A stretch of 64,000 nt of DNA from Novosphingobium fluoreni (lineage in GTDB: Bacteria > Pseudomonadota > Alphaproteobacteria > Sphingomonadales > Sphingomonadaceae): assembly GCF_014196615.1 (NCBI RefSeq), contig NZ_JACIDY010000006.1:172139-236138 (forward strand). The letters run 5' to 3'. The position numbers and the translations under genes are program-made. This document shows positions 33,677-42,632 of this stretch, in pieces. Within the stretch, counting starts at the first letter, position 1; every line of letters starts with the position of its first letter. A model generated the notes under the pieces. The model was not told where the DNA came from. It saw only the letters and a list, made by a program, of their open reading frames with translations, and did no database searches.

Positions 33677-36025
33677 GTGACAATTCCACACGCTATGCGA
33701 CAGCAAATCGTCGGGCGCGAGCAAGGTTCCCCGCGCTGGCGGAAGAACATTCGCCTTTCCGGTGTTGCACTTACCTGTTTTGCGGCAGCCTTCTCGTGCC
33801 CTGGCGCGATGGCACGGCAAGTCTCTACCACGTCCGGCGATCCGGCGCCGAGATCGAGCGCGCCGCTCGCTACCGTTCCGTCATCGGACGACGCCTTGCG
33901 CGCGGGCACGGTCCCCGTTCCGCCGCCACCTGCCGGAACCGCTCTTCCGCAAGTGGAACAGATCATCCCCGATGCCGAGTTCAACGCCGCCATACCGGCA
34001 CTGGACAACACGAACGATCCCGCCCTCGATCAGCCGCTGGAATCGATCGAGAGCTTTGAACGTCGCTTGGCTGCGCAACAGAGCGGGGCGAAGCCTACGG
34101 AAGGCCAGACGCCGCCCGCCAACGATCCGGTTTTGGCCGACAAGGATCCCGTGGAAGAGATCGGCGACGCCCCGATCAGCGATGCGGAATTGACCGCGGC
34201 CCTGCCACCCCTCAATCAATTCGAAGTGACGCCAGTCCAGTTCGCGGAAAAGGACGAGACGAGCGACGAGGACGCCCGTGTCACTTACGTCGTGCGCGTT
34301 AACGGACTGGACCAGGCGGACAAGCAAACCGACGTGAGTCTGAAAAGTCAGTTCAAGGGCCTATCCGCGCTCGAAAACGGGAACGGCAAGGCGGCCAATA
34401 TCGCCATGGCCTCGGCTCGCCTTCGTGAAGATAGCGAGTTGATCAAGACCATCCTGGCGTCCGAAGGCTGGTACGATCCGCAAGTCCGTTGGCGGGTGGA
34501 TCGATCGGATGGACCCAGTGGGTTGCCCTTGAATGCAGTCATCGATGTGCAACCAGGTAAGCGCTACACCTTCTCGCAGATCAAGGTGGTTTCCGATCCC
34601 ACGGTGCCGCCCGACCTGATCGCCAACAATCTGGCGCTGAAGGTGGGTGAGCCGATCGTGGCCGAGCGAGTGCAGGGGGCAGAGGCCCAGGTTGCTATCG
34701 CCCTTCCGGAAAACGGCTATCCCTTCGCCAAGGTTGGTGAGCGGGATATCCTGCTGGACCAGGACGTGGGGCAGGGCGATTACACGCTGCCGGTCACCGT
34801 GGGGCCGCGCGCGCGGTTCGGCGGTTTCGCTACGGAAGGGGAGCTTGCGTTCGACGTGCGGCATGTCGCCACGCTGGCACGCTTCAAGCGGGGCGAGTTG
34901 TACGACAGCCGCAAGGTTGACGATCTGCGCAAGGCGCTGGTGGCAACCGGCCTGTTCTCGACCGTCTCCGCCGAGCCGCAGCGCAGTGGAGAACCCGCGC
35001 CGGACAGCACGGAATACGTGACCATGCTCGTCAAGCAGGACGCCGGGCCGCCGCGCACCATCGCGGGAAGCGCCGGTTACGCGGCGGGCGAGGGCGCGAC
35101 CATCCAGGGAACGTGGACGCATCGCAACCTCTTCCCGCCCGAAGGCGCGCTGATCGTGCATGGCATTGCCGGAACGCAGCAGCAGGGCGCAGGCGTCACT
35201 TTCCGCCGGGCCAATGCCGGCCAGCGCGACCGGACTTTCGAAACCGTGCTGGAAGGCCTGCATTCCAAATACGATGCTTACGATGCCTTCACCGGCCGCC
35301 TCGCAGCGCGCGTGAGCTACGATTCCACCCAGATCTGGCAGAAGCGCCTGACCTATGCCTACGGCGTCGAACTGCTGGGCACGGCAGAGCGGGACTACGA
35401 TTTCGCCGCCGGAGAACGCCGCCGCCGGACGTTCTATATCGGCGCGCTCAACGGCCAGCTGGGGCTGGACACTTCGGATGATCTGCTTAACCCGACTAAG
35501 GGCTTTCGCCTGACCACGCTCATCCAGCCCGAAGGCTCGTTGCAGGGCAAGTTCACGCCCTACCTTCGGGCGCGGGTCGATGGCTCGGCGTACTATCCGT
35601 TTGGTGACAGTTTCGTGCTGGCCGGCCGGGTTCGTTTCGGCACGATCCAGGGCGCCTCACGATCGGACATCGCACCTTCGCGGCGGCTATACTCCGGTGG
35701 TGGCGGTTCGGTCCGCGGCTTTGGCTATCAGCGCCTAGGGCCGCTCGATCCGAACGGAGATCCCATCGGTGGGCGCAGCCTTAACGAAGGCGCTATCGAA
35801 GGACGCTATCGCTTTGGCAATTACGGCGTAGTGGCGTTCCTCGATGCCGGCCAATCCTACGAATCGACCATGCCAAAGTTCTCCGACTTGCGATATGGCG
35901 TGGGCATCGGCGGGCGTTTCTACACCAATTTCGGCCCCTTACGGGTGGACGTGGCAACGCCACTGGGCCGTCGCGCCGGTGAATCGCGGCTCAACATTTA
36001 TGTCTCTATCGGGCAAGCGTTCTGA
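33677..36025 (+). CDS. tamA: TamA-type outer-membrane assembly protein
   Basis: A 782-residue Omp85-superfamily protein. An export signal (hydrophobic ~residues 28-45, ...AMARQ) is followed by ~130 residues of Pro/Ala/acidic low-complexity sequence. POTRA-like domains (roughly 200-430) and a C-terminal beta-barrel with the family motif VRGFGYQRLGP (barrel lock) and a final YVSIGQAF strand complete it. E. coli TamA is 577 residues, so the N-terminal extension is unusual. With TamB it helps move outer-membrane proteins and/or phospholipids. Starts at GTG 33677 after a G-run, or at ATG 33695. Its stop shares a base with tamB. Confidence 0.9.
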   Translation: MTIPHAMRQQIVGREQGSPRWRKNIRLSGVALTCFAAAFSCPGAMARQVSTTSGDPAPRSSAPLATVPSSDDALRAGTVPVPPPPAGTALPQVEQIIPDAEFNAAIPALDNTNDPALDQPLESIESFERRLAAQQSGAKPTEGQTPPANDPVLADKDPVEEIGDAPISDAELTAALPPLNQFEVTPVQFAEKDETSDEDARVTYVVRVNGLDQADKQTDVSLKSQFKGLSALENGNGKAANIAMASARLREDSELIKTILASEGWYDPQVRWRVDRSDGPSGLPLNAVIDVQPGKRYTFSQIKVVSDPTVPPDLIANNLALKVGEPIVAERVQGAEAQVAIALPENGYPFAKVGERDILLDQDVGQGDYTLPVTVGPRARFGGFATEGELAFDVRHVATLARFKRGELYDSRKVDDLRKALVATGLFSTVSAEPQRSGEPAPDSTEYVTMLVKQDAGPPRTIAGSAGYAAGEGATIQGTWTHRNLFPPEGALIVHGIAGTQQQGAGVTFRRANAGQRDRTFETVLEGLHSKYDAYDAFTGRLAARVSYDSTQIWQKRLTYAYGVELLGTAERDYDFAAGERRRRTFYIGALNGQLGLDTSDDLLNPTKGFRLTTLIQPEGSLQGKFTPYLRARVDGSAYYPFGDSFVLAGRVRFGTIQGASRSDIAPSRRLYSGGGGSVRGFGYQRLGPLDPNGDPIGGRSLNEGAIEGRYRFGNYGVVAFLDAGQSYESTMPKFSDLRYGVGIGGRFYTNFGPLRVDVATPLGRRAGESRLNIYVSIGQAF

Positions 36026-39000
36026 TGGCTGATCAAGACGACACCGTGCCCCCGGCAGATAGCGTCACTGTTGTAGAGCGCCCTCGCCGTCGCTGGGGCT
36101 TGCGCATCGCCAAGACCATCGCGGCGGCCGTGATCGGCCTTGTCCTCCTGGCGGTGGCGATCGTGCTGGGCCTCAACACCAGCCCCGGCCGGCGCTTCGT
36201 GGCCGATCAGATCGCCGCGCTGGAATTCCAGAACGGGATGAAGATCCAGGTCGGCCGGATCGAGGGTTCGCTTTACGGCAAGATGACCTTGCGCAACCTT
36301 TCAGTGCGCGATCCGCAGGGCGAGTTTTTGTTCTCGCCAGAGATCGATGTCGACTGGCGGCCTTTTGCGTACCTGAGCAATCACGTCGATGTGCGCTCCG
36401 CGATCGCGCAACGCATGATCCTGCGCCGTACCCCCAAATTCCGCGCCACTCCGCCCGCCGATCCGAACGAACCGCTGCTGCCGGATATCGACATCGACAT
36501 CGGACGCTTGGCGGTGGGCAGCTTTGTCATCGAGAAGCCGGTTACCGGCGCGCGGCGCGTCGCCACTATCGACGGGCGCACGCACATTGCGGATGGCCGC
36601 GCGCAGATTTTCGCCCGGGGCGGCACCGTGGCCGGGCAGGGCATGGCCGGGGGCGACCGTTTCCGTATCGATCTTGACGCCGTGCCCGCTCAGAACAAGC
36701 TCGATCTGAATGTCGATCTGAACGCCCCGCGTGACGGTGTGATCGCCAAGCTGGCGGGCTTCACCGAGCCGTTGGCGGTAAAGATCGGCGGCAAGGGCAC
36801 GTGGGCAAACTGGAACGGCCAACTGGCCGCGAACCTCGCCGGTGGCGAACTGGCCCGCCTGGGTATCGCCGCCCGCGATGGCACTTTCACGGTGCGCGGT
36901 CCTACCCGTATCGCCCGCCTCGTTTCCGGGCCGACCGCCAACCTGCTGGGGCCGATCACCAATGTCGATCTGACCGCAGCTTTGGCCAATCGCCTCGCCA
37001 ATCTCAGCGGCCGGGTGTGGAGCGATGCCTTCACCCTGACGCCCGACGGCGTCGTCGACTTGTCGGACAATTCGTTCAAGGATCTCAAGCTCGACTTCGT
37101 GCTGCTTAAGCCATCTGCGCTGGCCGAGAATCTTAGCGGTGCTGGCTTGCGTGCGGCGCTTTCGTTGAACGGTGCTTTCGCCACGCCGCGCGTGCAGTAC
37201 GCCATCAACGCCAGCCGTATCGTGATGAACGACATGGGGCTGGAAGGTTTCGCGGCCGCGGGGGCGGCCACGGTCGATGCCGAGCGGATCATGATTCCCG
37301 TCAGTGCCACCGCGCGGCGTATCACCGGGCTTGACACTGTGGCGGGCGGCTCTTTGGCGAACGTGCGTCTGAACGGCGATATCGCGATCGATGGCCCGCG
37401 CATCCTATCCGACAATATGCGCCTGCGCTCTGACCGGATCGACGCCAAGCTGATCCTGCTCGCGGACATGAGCAAGGGCCTCTACACCGGTGCGATCGAT
37501 GGCCGGATCGACGACTATCGCATCGAAAGCGTTGGCATCTTCGACATCACGACCGACGTCGATTTGAAGGCTAAGGCCGATGGCTACGCGCTGGAAGGGA
37601 CCGTTCGCGCCCGCTCGACCCGGCTGTTGAACGATAGTTTGAAGTCATACCTGGGCGGTAACTTCGTGGCGTCTTCCCGCGTCAGCTACGGGTCGGATGG
37701 TCTGGCGCGGTTCTCCAACCTGCGGATGGAGGCGCCGGACCTGCGTGTCGTGGGCGGCAGCGGCGCGTACTCGACGCAAACGGGCCGGCTGGTCCTGAAC
37801 GCCAATGGCACCTCCCGCCGGTATGGTCGCGTAGGCGTGCGAGTGGACGGTACGCTGGCTGATCCGAACGCCCATATCACGGCCGAGAAGCCAGGCTTTG
37901 GTATGGGGCTCGCCAATGTCGACGCGCGGATTGATGGTGTGCGAGGCGGCTATAATCTCAATCTCACCAGCGACACAGACTACGGTCCGCTGCGCGCCGA
38001 CGTGACCTTGGAAATGGGACGGGCGCTGGCGATCCAGGTCAACAGCGCAAACCTATCGGGCGTCGATTTCGCAGGCCGGATCGTGCAGACGCCGAGCGGG
38101 CCATTCAGCGGCCAATTGACAGCGAATGGCAATGGCCTTGGCGGTTTGATCCGGCTGGGGGCACAAGGGAAGTATCAGGAAGTCGTCTTCAACCTTCGCG
38201 CGAAGGACTCGGTATTTCAGGGGCCGGCGAATCTTGCGATCGGTTCTGCGATCATCGATGGTCGCGCGGTACTGTATGATCAGCCGCTGGTGATCGCCGA
38301 CGCACAGCTGGCCGGTACGCAGTTCGGCAGCCTGAACATCGCCGCCGCTCGCGTGCTCCTCGATTACCAGAACGGGCGCGGCAAGGCCAAGGCGCTGCTC
38401 GAAGGGACCAGCGGCGTCCCCTTCCGCATCAGCGCCAACGCCGAAATGCAGCCGGAACTGTGGCGCGCCGCCCTGGCGGGCCGCGTTCGCGGGCTGGATC
38501 TGCGGACGACCACGCCTGCGCGGATCATCCCGCGGAATGGCTCATACGAATTGCTGCCCACCAATATCGCGTTCGGCGGGGGCAACGTGAAGCTGGCAGG
38601 CACGTACGGCGATGGCATGAAGCTGCAGAGCCGTCTGGAAAACATCGACATGTCGCTGGTCAACGCCTTCTCGCCCGGGCTGGGCGTGGGTGGCCGGGTC
38701 AGCGGTAGTCTAGATTTCCAGCAAGCCAACAGCGCTGCCTTCCCCCGCGCCGATGCGCGATTGTACCTGGACGATTTCACACGCACCACCGCCGCGTCGC
38801 AAAGCGCGCCGCTGGACATCAACTTCGTTGGTAAGCTGCTGCAGGATGGCGGCGAGGCGCGGGCCGTGATGCGGCAGCGTGGCACCGTCGTCGGCCGATT
38901 GGTCGCTTCGCTGCGTCCGCTCGGACCCGTGGCAGGCACGTGGACGGAGCGGCTGCTGGCCGCTCCGCTAAGCGGCGGCATCCGCTACAACGGGCCGGCC

Positions 39001-40272
39001 GACACGCTGTTCTCGTTCGCGGGGCTCACCGATCAGCGGTTGTCCGGACCGATGGGTCTGGCGGCAGACTTCTCATGCCGGGTCCAGGCCCCGTGCCTCA
39101 ACGGGCTGGTGCGCGGGCAGGGTCTGACGTACGAAAACCTGACCTACGGCACGAAGCTGACGCAGATCAACATGGCCGGCACCTTCGCGGACAGTGAGCT
39201 GCGACTGGAAAGCCTGACGGCGCGGGCTGGAGGCGGCACTGTCGCCGCATCGGGTACGCTCAGTCTCGCGGCTGAGCGGGGTTATCCGATGGACCTCAAG
39301 ATCGATCTGACCCAGGCGCGCCTGGCGAGGAGCGAGGGCTTGTCCGCCACGGCGACGGGACAGTTGCGCCTCACCAAGACGGGGGCTGACGCGCCGCTGC
39401 TGGCGGGCGAAATCCGTCTGCCGGAAACCCGATACAAGATCGTCCGCGAAGGCGCGGCGCAAGTGGCGCGGCTGACCGGCGTGCGCTTCAAGCCACCTCG
39501 GGGGCCACAGCGCATCACCGGTAACGAGCCGGCGCAGCCGTCGGGCAATGCCTTCTCCTCCGTGCGGCTCGACCTGAGACTGATCGCCCCCGAGAAGCTC
39601 TACGTTTCCGGCATGGGACTGGAGTCCGAATGGCGTGCCGACTTCACGGTGAAGGGCACTAGCTCAGCGCCGACGCTGGCGGGCGAGGTGGAGTTGATCC
39701 GCGGAACCCTGGGCTTTGCGGGTCGCTCGTTCGAGCTGTCGGACGGCCTCGTTTCCTTCACCGGCGGCAACACTATCGATCCCACGGTGCGCATCGTCGC
39801 TACAGAGGATGTCGACGATGTAACGGTGAACGTGAACGTCGGCGGGCGTGCCATGAATCCGCAGATCACGTTCAGTTCCACCCCGTCGCTGCCGCAGGAT
39901 GAGATCATGTCGCGCATCCTGTTTGGAAGCTCCGTGGCGAACCTCTCGGCGATCCAGGCGGTGCAGTTGGCGTCCTCGCTCAACTCTCTGCGTGGATCGG
40001 GCGGCGGGCTGAACCCGCTGGGCAAGCTGCGTTCGGCTGCCGGAATCGATCGCCTGCGCATTCTCGGACCCGACCAAACGACCGGTCGCGGAACCGCGCT
40101 GGCGGCGGGCCAGTATCTGACGGACGATATCTACGTGGAGCTGATTACTGACGCGCGTGGCTTCACCGCCACGCAGTTAGAGGTCAGCCTCAACAAGTGG
40201 CTGTCAGTGCTGAGCCAGGCGGGTGGTTCGGGCGTGAACAGCCTGAACGTCCGGATCAAAAAGAACTACTGA
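36025..40272 (+). CDS. tamB: TamB-type translocation and assembly module protein
   Basis: A 1415-residue AsmA-like/TamB protein. A single N-terminal transmembrane segment (IAKTIAAAVIGLVLLAVAIVLGL, about residues 28-50) anchors it in the inner membrane. The long middle region of repeated beta-strand units is expected to form a hydrophobic groove across the periplasm. The C-terminal DUF490 domain has GEVELIRGTLGFAGRSFELSDG, FSSTPSLPQDEIMSRILFG and the final YVELITD...LNVRIKKNY that engages TamA. The ATG overlaps the tamA stop by one base and its own stop overlaps the next small gene, so all three are one coupled unit. Confidence 0.93.
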   Translation: MADQDDTVPPADSVTVVERPRRRWGLRIAKTIAAAVIGLVLLAVAIVLGLNTSPGRRFVADQIAALEFQNGMKIQVGRIEGSLYGKMTLRNLSVRDPQGEFLFSPEIDVDWRPFAYLSNHVDVRSAIAQRMILRRTPKFRATPPADPNEPLLPDIDIDIGRLAVGSFVIEKPVTGARRVATIDGRTHIADGRAQIFARGGTVAGQGMAGGDRFRIDLDAVPAQNKLDLNVDLNAPRDGVIAKLAGFTEPLAVKIGGKGTWANWNGQLAANLAGGELARLGIAARDGTFTVRGPTRIARLVSGPTANLLGPITNVDLTAALANRLANLSGRVWSDAFTLTPDGVVDLSDNSFKDLKLDFVLLKPSALAENLSGAGLRAALSLNGAFATPRVQYAINASRIVMNDMGLEGFAAAGAATVDAERIMIPVSATARRITGLDTVAGGSLANVRLNGDIAIDGPRILSDNMRLRSDRIDAKLILLADMSKGLYTGAIDGRIDDYRIESVGIFDITTDVDLKAKADGYALEGTVRARSTRLLNDSLKSYLGGNFVASSRVSYGSDGLARFSNLRMEAPDLRVVGGSGAYSTQTGRLVLNANGTSRRYGRVGVRVDGTLADPNAHITAEKPGFGMGLANVDARIDGVRGGYNLNLTSDTDYGPLRADVTLEMGRALAIQVNSANLSGVDFAGRIVQTPSGPFSGQLTANGNGLGGLIRLGAQGKYQEVVFNLRAKDSVFQGPANLAIGSAIIDGRAVLYDQPLVIADAQLAGTQFGSLNIAAARVLLDYQNGRGKAKALLEGTSGVPFRISANAEMQPELWRAALAGRVRGLDLRTTTPARIIPRNGSYELLPTNIAFGGGNVKLAGTYGDGMKLQSRLENIDMSLVNAFSPGLGVGGRVSGSLDFQQANSAAFPRADARLYLDDFTRTTAASQSAPLDINFVGKLLQDGGEARAVMRQRGTVVGRLVASLRPLGPVAGTWTERLLAAPLSGGIRYNGPADTLFSFAGLTDQRLSGPMGLAADFSCRVQAPCLNGLVRGQGLTYENLTYGTKLTQINMAGTFADSELRLESLTARAGGGTVAASGTLSLAAERGYPMDLKIDLTQARLARSEGLSATATGQLRLTKTGADAPLLAGEIRLPETRYKIVREGAAQVARLTGVRFKPPRGPQRITGNEPAQPSGNAFSSVRLDLRLIAPEKLYVSGMGLESEWRADFTVKGTSSAPTLAGEVELIRGTLGFAGRSFELSDGLVSFTGGNTIDPTVRIVATEDVDDVTVNVNVGGRAMNPQITFSSTPSLPQDEIMSRILFGSSVANLSAIQAVQLASSLNSLRGSGGGLNPLGKLRSAAGIDRLRILGPDQTTGRGTALAAGQYLTDDIYVELITDARGFTATQLEVSLNKWLSVLSQAGGSGVNSLNVRIKKNY

Positions 40273-40484
40273 TGCCCCGGCGATCACGGCGCACGCCCTT
40301 GGTCTCGATGATGCTGCTGGCTGCGTTATCAGCATGCAAGCGCGAGCCGACGTTCGACGAACGCTATGCCGGGGCGCAGAAGGCGATCCGGGAAAAGGCG
40401 GGAGAGTTGGACAAGGACATCGGCCAGCGAGAAAGGGAATCGCGTGAACTGGAAAGGGCGGCGCCGCAGCCACCGCCCTCCTGA
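40272..40484 (+). CDS. Small lipoprotein at the end of the tam operon
   Basis: A 70-residue protein whose ATG (40272) shares the last base of the tamB stop codon. The signal PLVSMMLLAALSAC carries a lipobox with the lipidated Cys at residue 22. The mature part of about 48 residues (KREPTFDERYAGAQKAIREKAGELDKDIGQRERESRELE) is highly charged and probably a single helix, ending in a Pro-rich tail. I do not recognise it as a named family. Position and coupling suggest envelope work with TamA/TamB. A longer frame beginning at 40197 within tamB is not needed. Confidence 0.8.
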   Translation: MPRRSRRTPLVSMMLLAALSACKREPTFDERYAGAQKAIREKAGELDKDIGQRERESRELERAAPQPPPS

Positions 40485-40537
40485 AATTAGTGCAATTTCT
40501 TCAATAGCTGGTTTGGCGATGCTGCCCAGCGTGCTTG

Positions 40538-40747
40538 TTACTTTTTCTTGAGTTCTTCAGGCTTGTGAGCGGCCTTTGCGCCGGTCTTGTCGCTCTTCAC
40601 AAGATACTGCGGGTCATCCTTGGTGGCGGCAACCTTATGCTTTTTGATATGGGTTTCGCTGGTCAGCTTCTTTTCCACCGTTCCCTGGGTTTTGCCCTGG
40701 CTGGTGCCCCATTCCACCTTATCGCCTTTCTTGAGCGTCTTGGTCAT
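40538..40747 (-). CDS. DUF2945 (HVA1/Tudor-like) small protein
   Basis: A 69-residue basic protein matching the DUF2945 'hypervirulence-associated' family: KKGDKVEWGTSQGKTQGTVEKKLTSETHIKKHKVAATKDDPQYLVKSDKTGAKAAHKPEELKKK is essentially the whole protein, quoted here in segments by motif: KGDKVEW, TQGTVEKKL, HKVAATKDDPQYLV, AAHKPEEL. The function is unknown and the fold is Tudor-like. The ATG at 40747 has AAGGAG six bases upstream; an ATG two codons earlier has none. It converges with the tam unit. No terminator is obvious between them. Confidence 0.85.
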   Translation of the reverse strand: MTKTLKKGDKVEWGTSQGKTQGTVEKKLTSETHIKKHKVAATKDDPQYLVKSDKTGAKAAHKPEELKKK

Positions 40748-40896
40748 CGCCATCTCCTTCGCGAATAGCCGACGCCTCAAGAGCGAGACGCCGCCGCACC
40801 AGCATGTGCAAACCGTCTGGTGTTACGGAAGAAAGTGCGCTGGACTATCGGCTGTTCCGCCCCCGCACCAAGGGGCAGGGTTGGCATGTGGAAAAA

Positions 40897-41544
40897 TTAG
40901 CGGGTTGGCTGAACGACCGGGGTCGACGTGAAGACAGGTGCTGCGGAGCCGCGTTTTGGCGTTTCAGTTGCGACAGCGGGATCGACCGGGATGCGCTGAT
41001 CTACGGGATCTGGTGCGGTCGTTTCGGCGGCTTGACGGGCCAGCACGGTTTCCGTGGCAGGGGAGCCAGGATAAGGGCAGTTGCGCGTTGCCCCCACACC
41101 TTTGAGGAAGCCGCGTCGCGTCATTCCCGCCTGGATCGCGGCTCGAACGGAGCGCTCCTGCTTGTTAGCCCCGGAAATTTCGCGGATGATCGAACGGAAC
41201 GGGATGAATGTGCCGACCGCCCATTGCGCGATCCGCCCCTCGCTGAGCCGAGAGCGCTGCTCTTGCGGCAAGTCGATATCGGGGCCGAGCATCGCATCCA
41301 ACTCGCTCACCGCGGCGACGATCTCGCGGCAGGACTGAAGGTTCTGCAGCGAGTAGGGGCGCTTTTGGGCTTCTGCCAACAAGGCGGGTATCTCCGTCTT
41401 GCTGATGTTCAAGTCCGTCATCGGCGTCTTGGCGACATCGACGGCGTCGGGTTCGCGATCCGTTATCCGGCGGGGCTTTTCAGCAGCATTGGCAGATGAC
41501 GCCAGCAGGATCATCGGCATCAGCGCGCATAGGGGCCGGTGCAT
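40897..41544 (-). CDS. Exported protein of unknown function paired with metallopeptidase
   Basis: A 215-residue protein with a signal peptide MHRPLCALMPMILLASSANA. The middle (about 40-130) is helical, with KTEIPALLAEAQKRPYSLQNLQSCREIVAAVSELDAMLG and GRIAQWAVGTFIPFRSIIREISGANKQ, and the tail is Pro/Thr-rich. Three cysteines are visible, including CREI and RNCPYPG. I do not recognise a domain. The ATG at 41544 has AGGA six bases upstream; an ATG six bases earlier does not. It begins 13 bp after the metallopeptidase stop on the same strand, so the two are probably co-expressed. Confidence 0.78.
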   Translation of the reverse strand: MHRPLCALMPMILLASSANAAEKPRRITDREPDAVDVAKTPMTDLNISKTEIPALLAEAQKRPYSLQNLQSCREIVAAVSELDAMLGPDIDLPQEQRSRLSEGRIAQWAVGTFIPFRSIIREISGANKQERSVRAAIQAGMTRRGFLKGVGATRNCPYPGSPATETVLARQAAETTAPDPVDQRIPVDPAVATETPKRGSAAPVFTSTPVVQPTR

Positions 41545-41557
41545 CGTCATTCCTCGA

Positions 41558-42430
41558 CTATTGCTTCAGGTCGGCGAAGGTATCGCAAGCTTCATCATTG
41601 CCGGTGTCGAGGCCGCGCTTCAACCATTGCATGCGCTGGGCACTGGAACCATGAGTGAAGCTTTCGGGGGAGACGGACCGGCCAGCATTGCGCTGGAGGG
41701 TATCATCGCCGATCGCGCTGGCGGCGGTCAGGCCTTCTTCCATGTCGCCCGGTTCGATCAGGTCGCGATGCTGGCCGGCCCAGACGCCGGCGTAACAATC
41801 CGCCTGAAGCTCCATGCGCACTTGCAGGGCGTTGGCTTGCGTACCTCCGGCTTGCTGCTGCGCGCTGCGTACTTGATCGGCAAGGCCAGTTAGCTTCTGG
41901 ACGTGATGGCCATACTCATGCGCGATCACGTAATAGCGCGCAAAATCGCCCTTGGCGCCAAGTTCCTGCGCCATCTGATCGTAGAAGCTGGTGTCGATGT
42001 AGATGCCTTGGTCGGCCGGACAATAGAACGGCCCCATGGCGCTTTGCGCGGCGCCGCAGCCTGATCGGGTGCCGCCCTTGTAGAACTGCAGCGTGGGCTG
42101 GTCGAACGGGATATTGGCCTTGCGGAACAGGGGCTCCCACGTCCGGTTGAGCGAATCCAGGGCGTTGCACGCCTCCACCGCGTAATCGCTGCGGTTGCAG
42201 ATGGTGCGGGCGTCGCCTCCGGCAGGTTGGCTGGCGGAGGGCGCGGTCTGCTGAACGCCTTCGATCGCGCCGATCATCTGGCCAGGATCAACCCCGAACA
42301 CAACCGCACCGATCAAGGCGATCACCAACGTTCCGCAGCCCACCGCGCCGCCGCCGCCGCCGGGGAAGCCACCACCGCCACCGCCTTCTGAAACGCGGAT
42401 GTTGTCGGGGTTGAAGGGGTTCAGTCTCAC
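41558..42430 (-). CDS. Neutral zinc metallopeptidase, YpfJ family
   Basis: A 290-residue membrane-anchored peptidase-like protein. A Gly-rich N-terminus (SEGGGGGGFPGGGGG) precedes one transmembrane segment (CGTLVIALIGAVVFGV, ~32-48). The catalytic domain contains FYCPADQGIYIDTSFYDQM and the zinc-binding HEYGHH, with the third ligand probably in ELQADCYAGVWA. YpfJ proteins are conserved, but their substrates are unknown. It starts at GTG 42430 without a clear ribosome site. It is followed after 13 bp by an exported protein of unknown function. Confidence 0.88.
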   Translation of the reverse strand: MRLNPFNPDNIRVSEGGGGGGFPGGGGGAVGCGTLVIALIGAVVFGVDPGQMIGAIEGVQQTAPSASQPAGGDARTICNRSDYAVEACNALDSLNRTWEPLFRKANIPFDQPTLQFYKGGTRSGCGAAQSAMGPFYCPADQGIYIDTSFYDQMAQELGAKGDFARYYVIAHEYGHHVQKLTGLADQVRSAQQQAGGTQANALQVRMELQADCYAGVWAGQHRDLIEPGDMEEGLTAASAIGDDTLQRNAGRSVSPESFTHGSSAQRMQWLKRGLDTGNDEACDTFADLKQ

Positions 42431-42632
42431 GTAGTCAATATCCCCAGCCTTGGTGCCACCTCATGCCACCATGCCGGTCAAAGCCGTTTCGCCGGGGAAT
42501 GTTCCTTGCGCTGTGCCCCGATGGAAACAGTTGGACGCATATCGCGTTTGCCAAGCAGCTTTACTTTCAACTCGACTTGATTTCTCCCGGTTTGGTCTCA
42601 CAAAACGGCGGTATCGATCCTACAGGGGCGCA

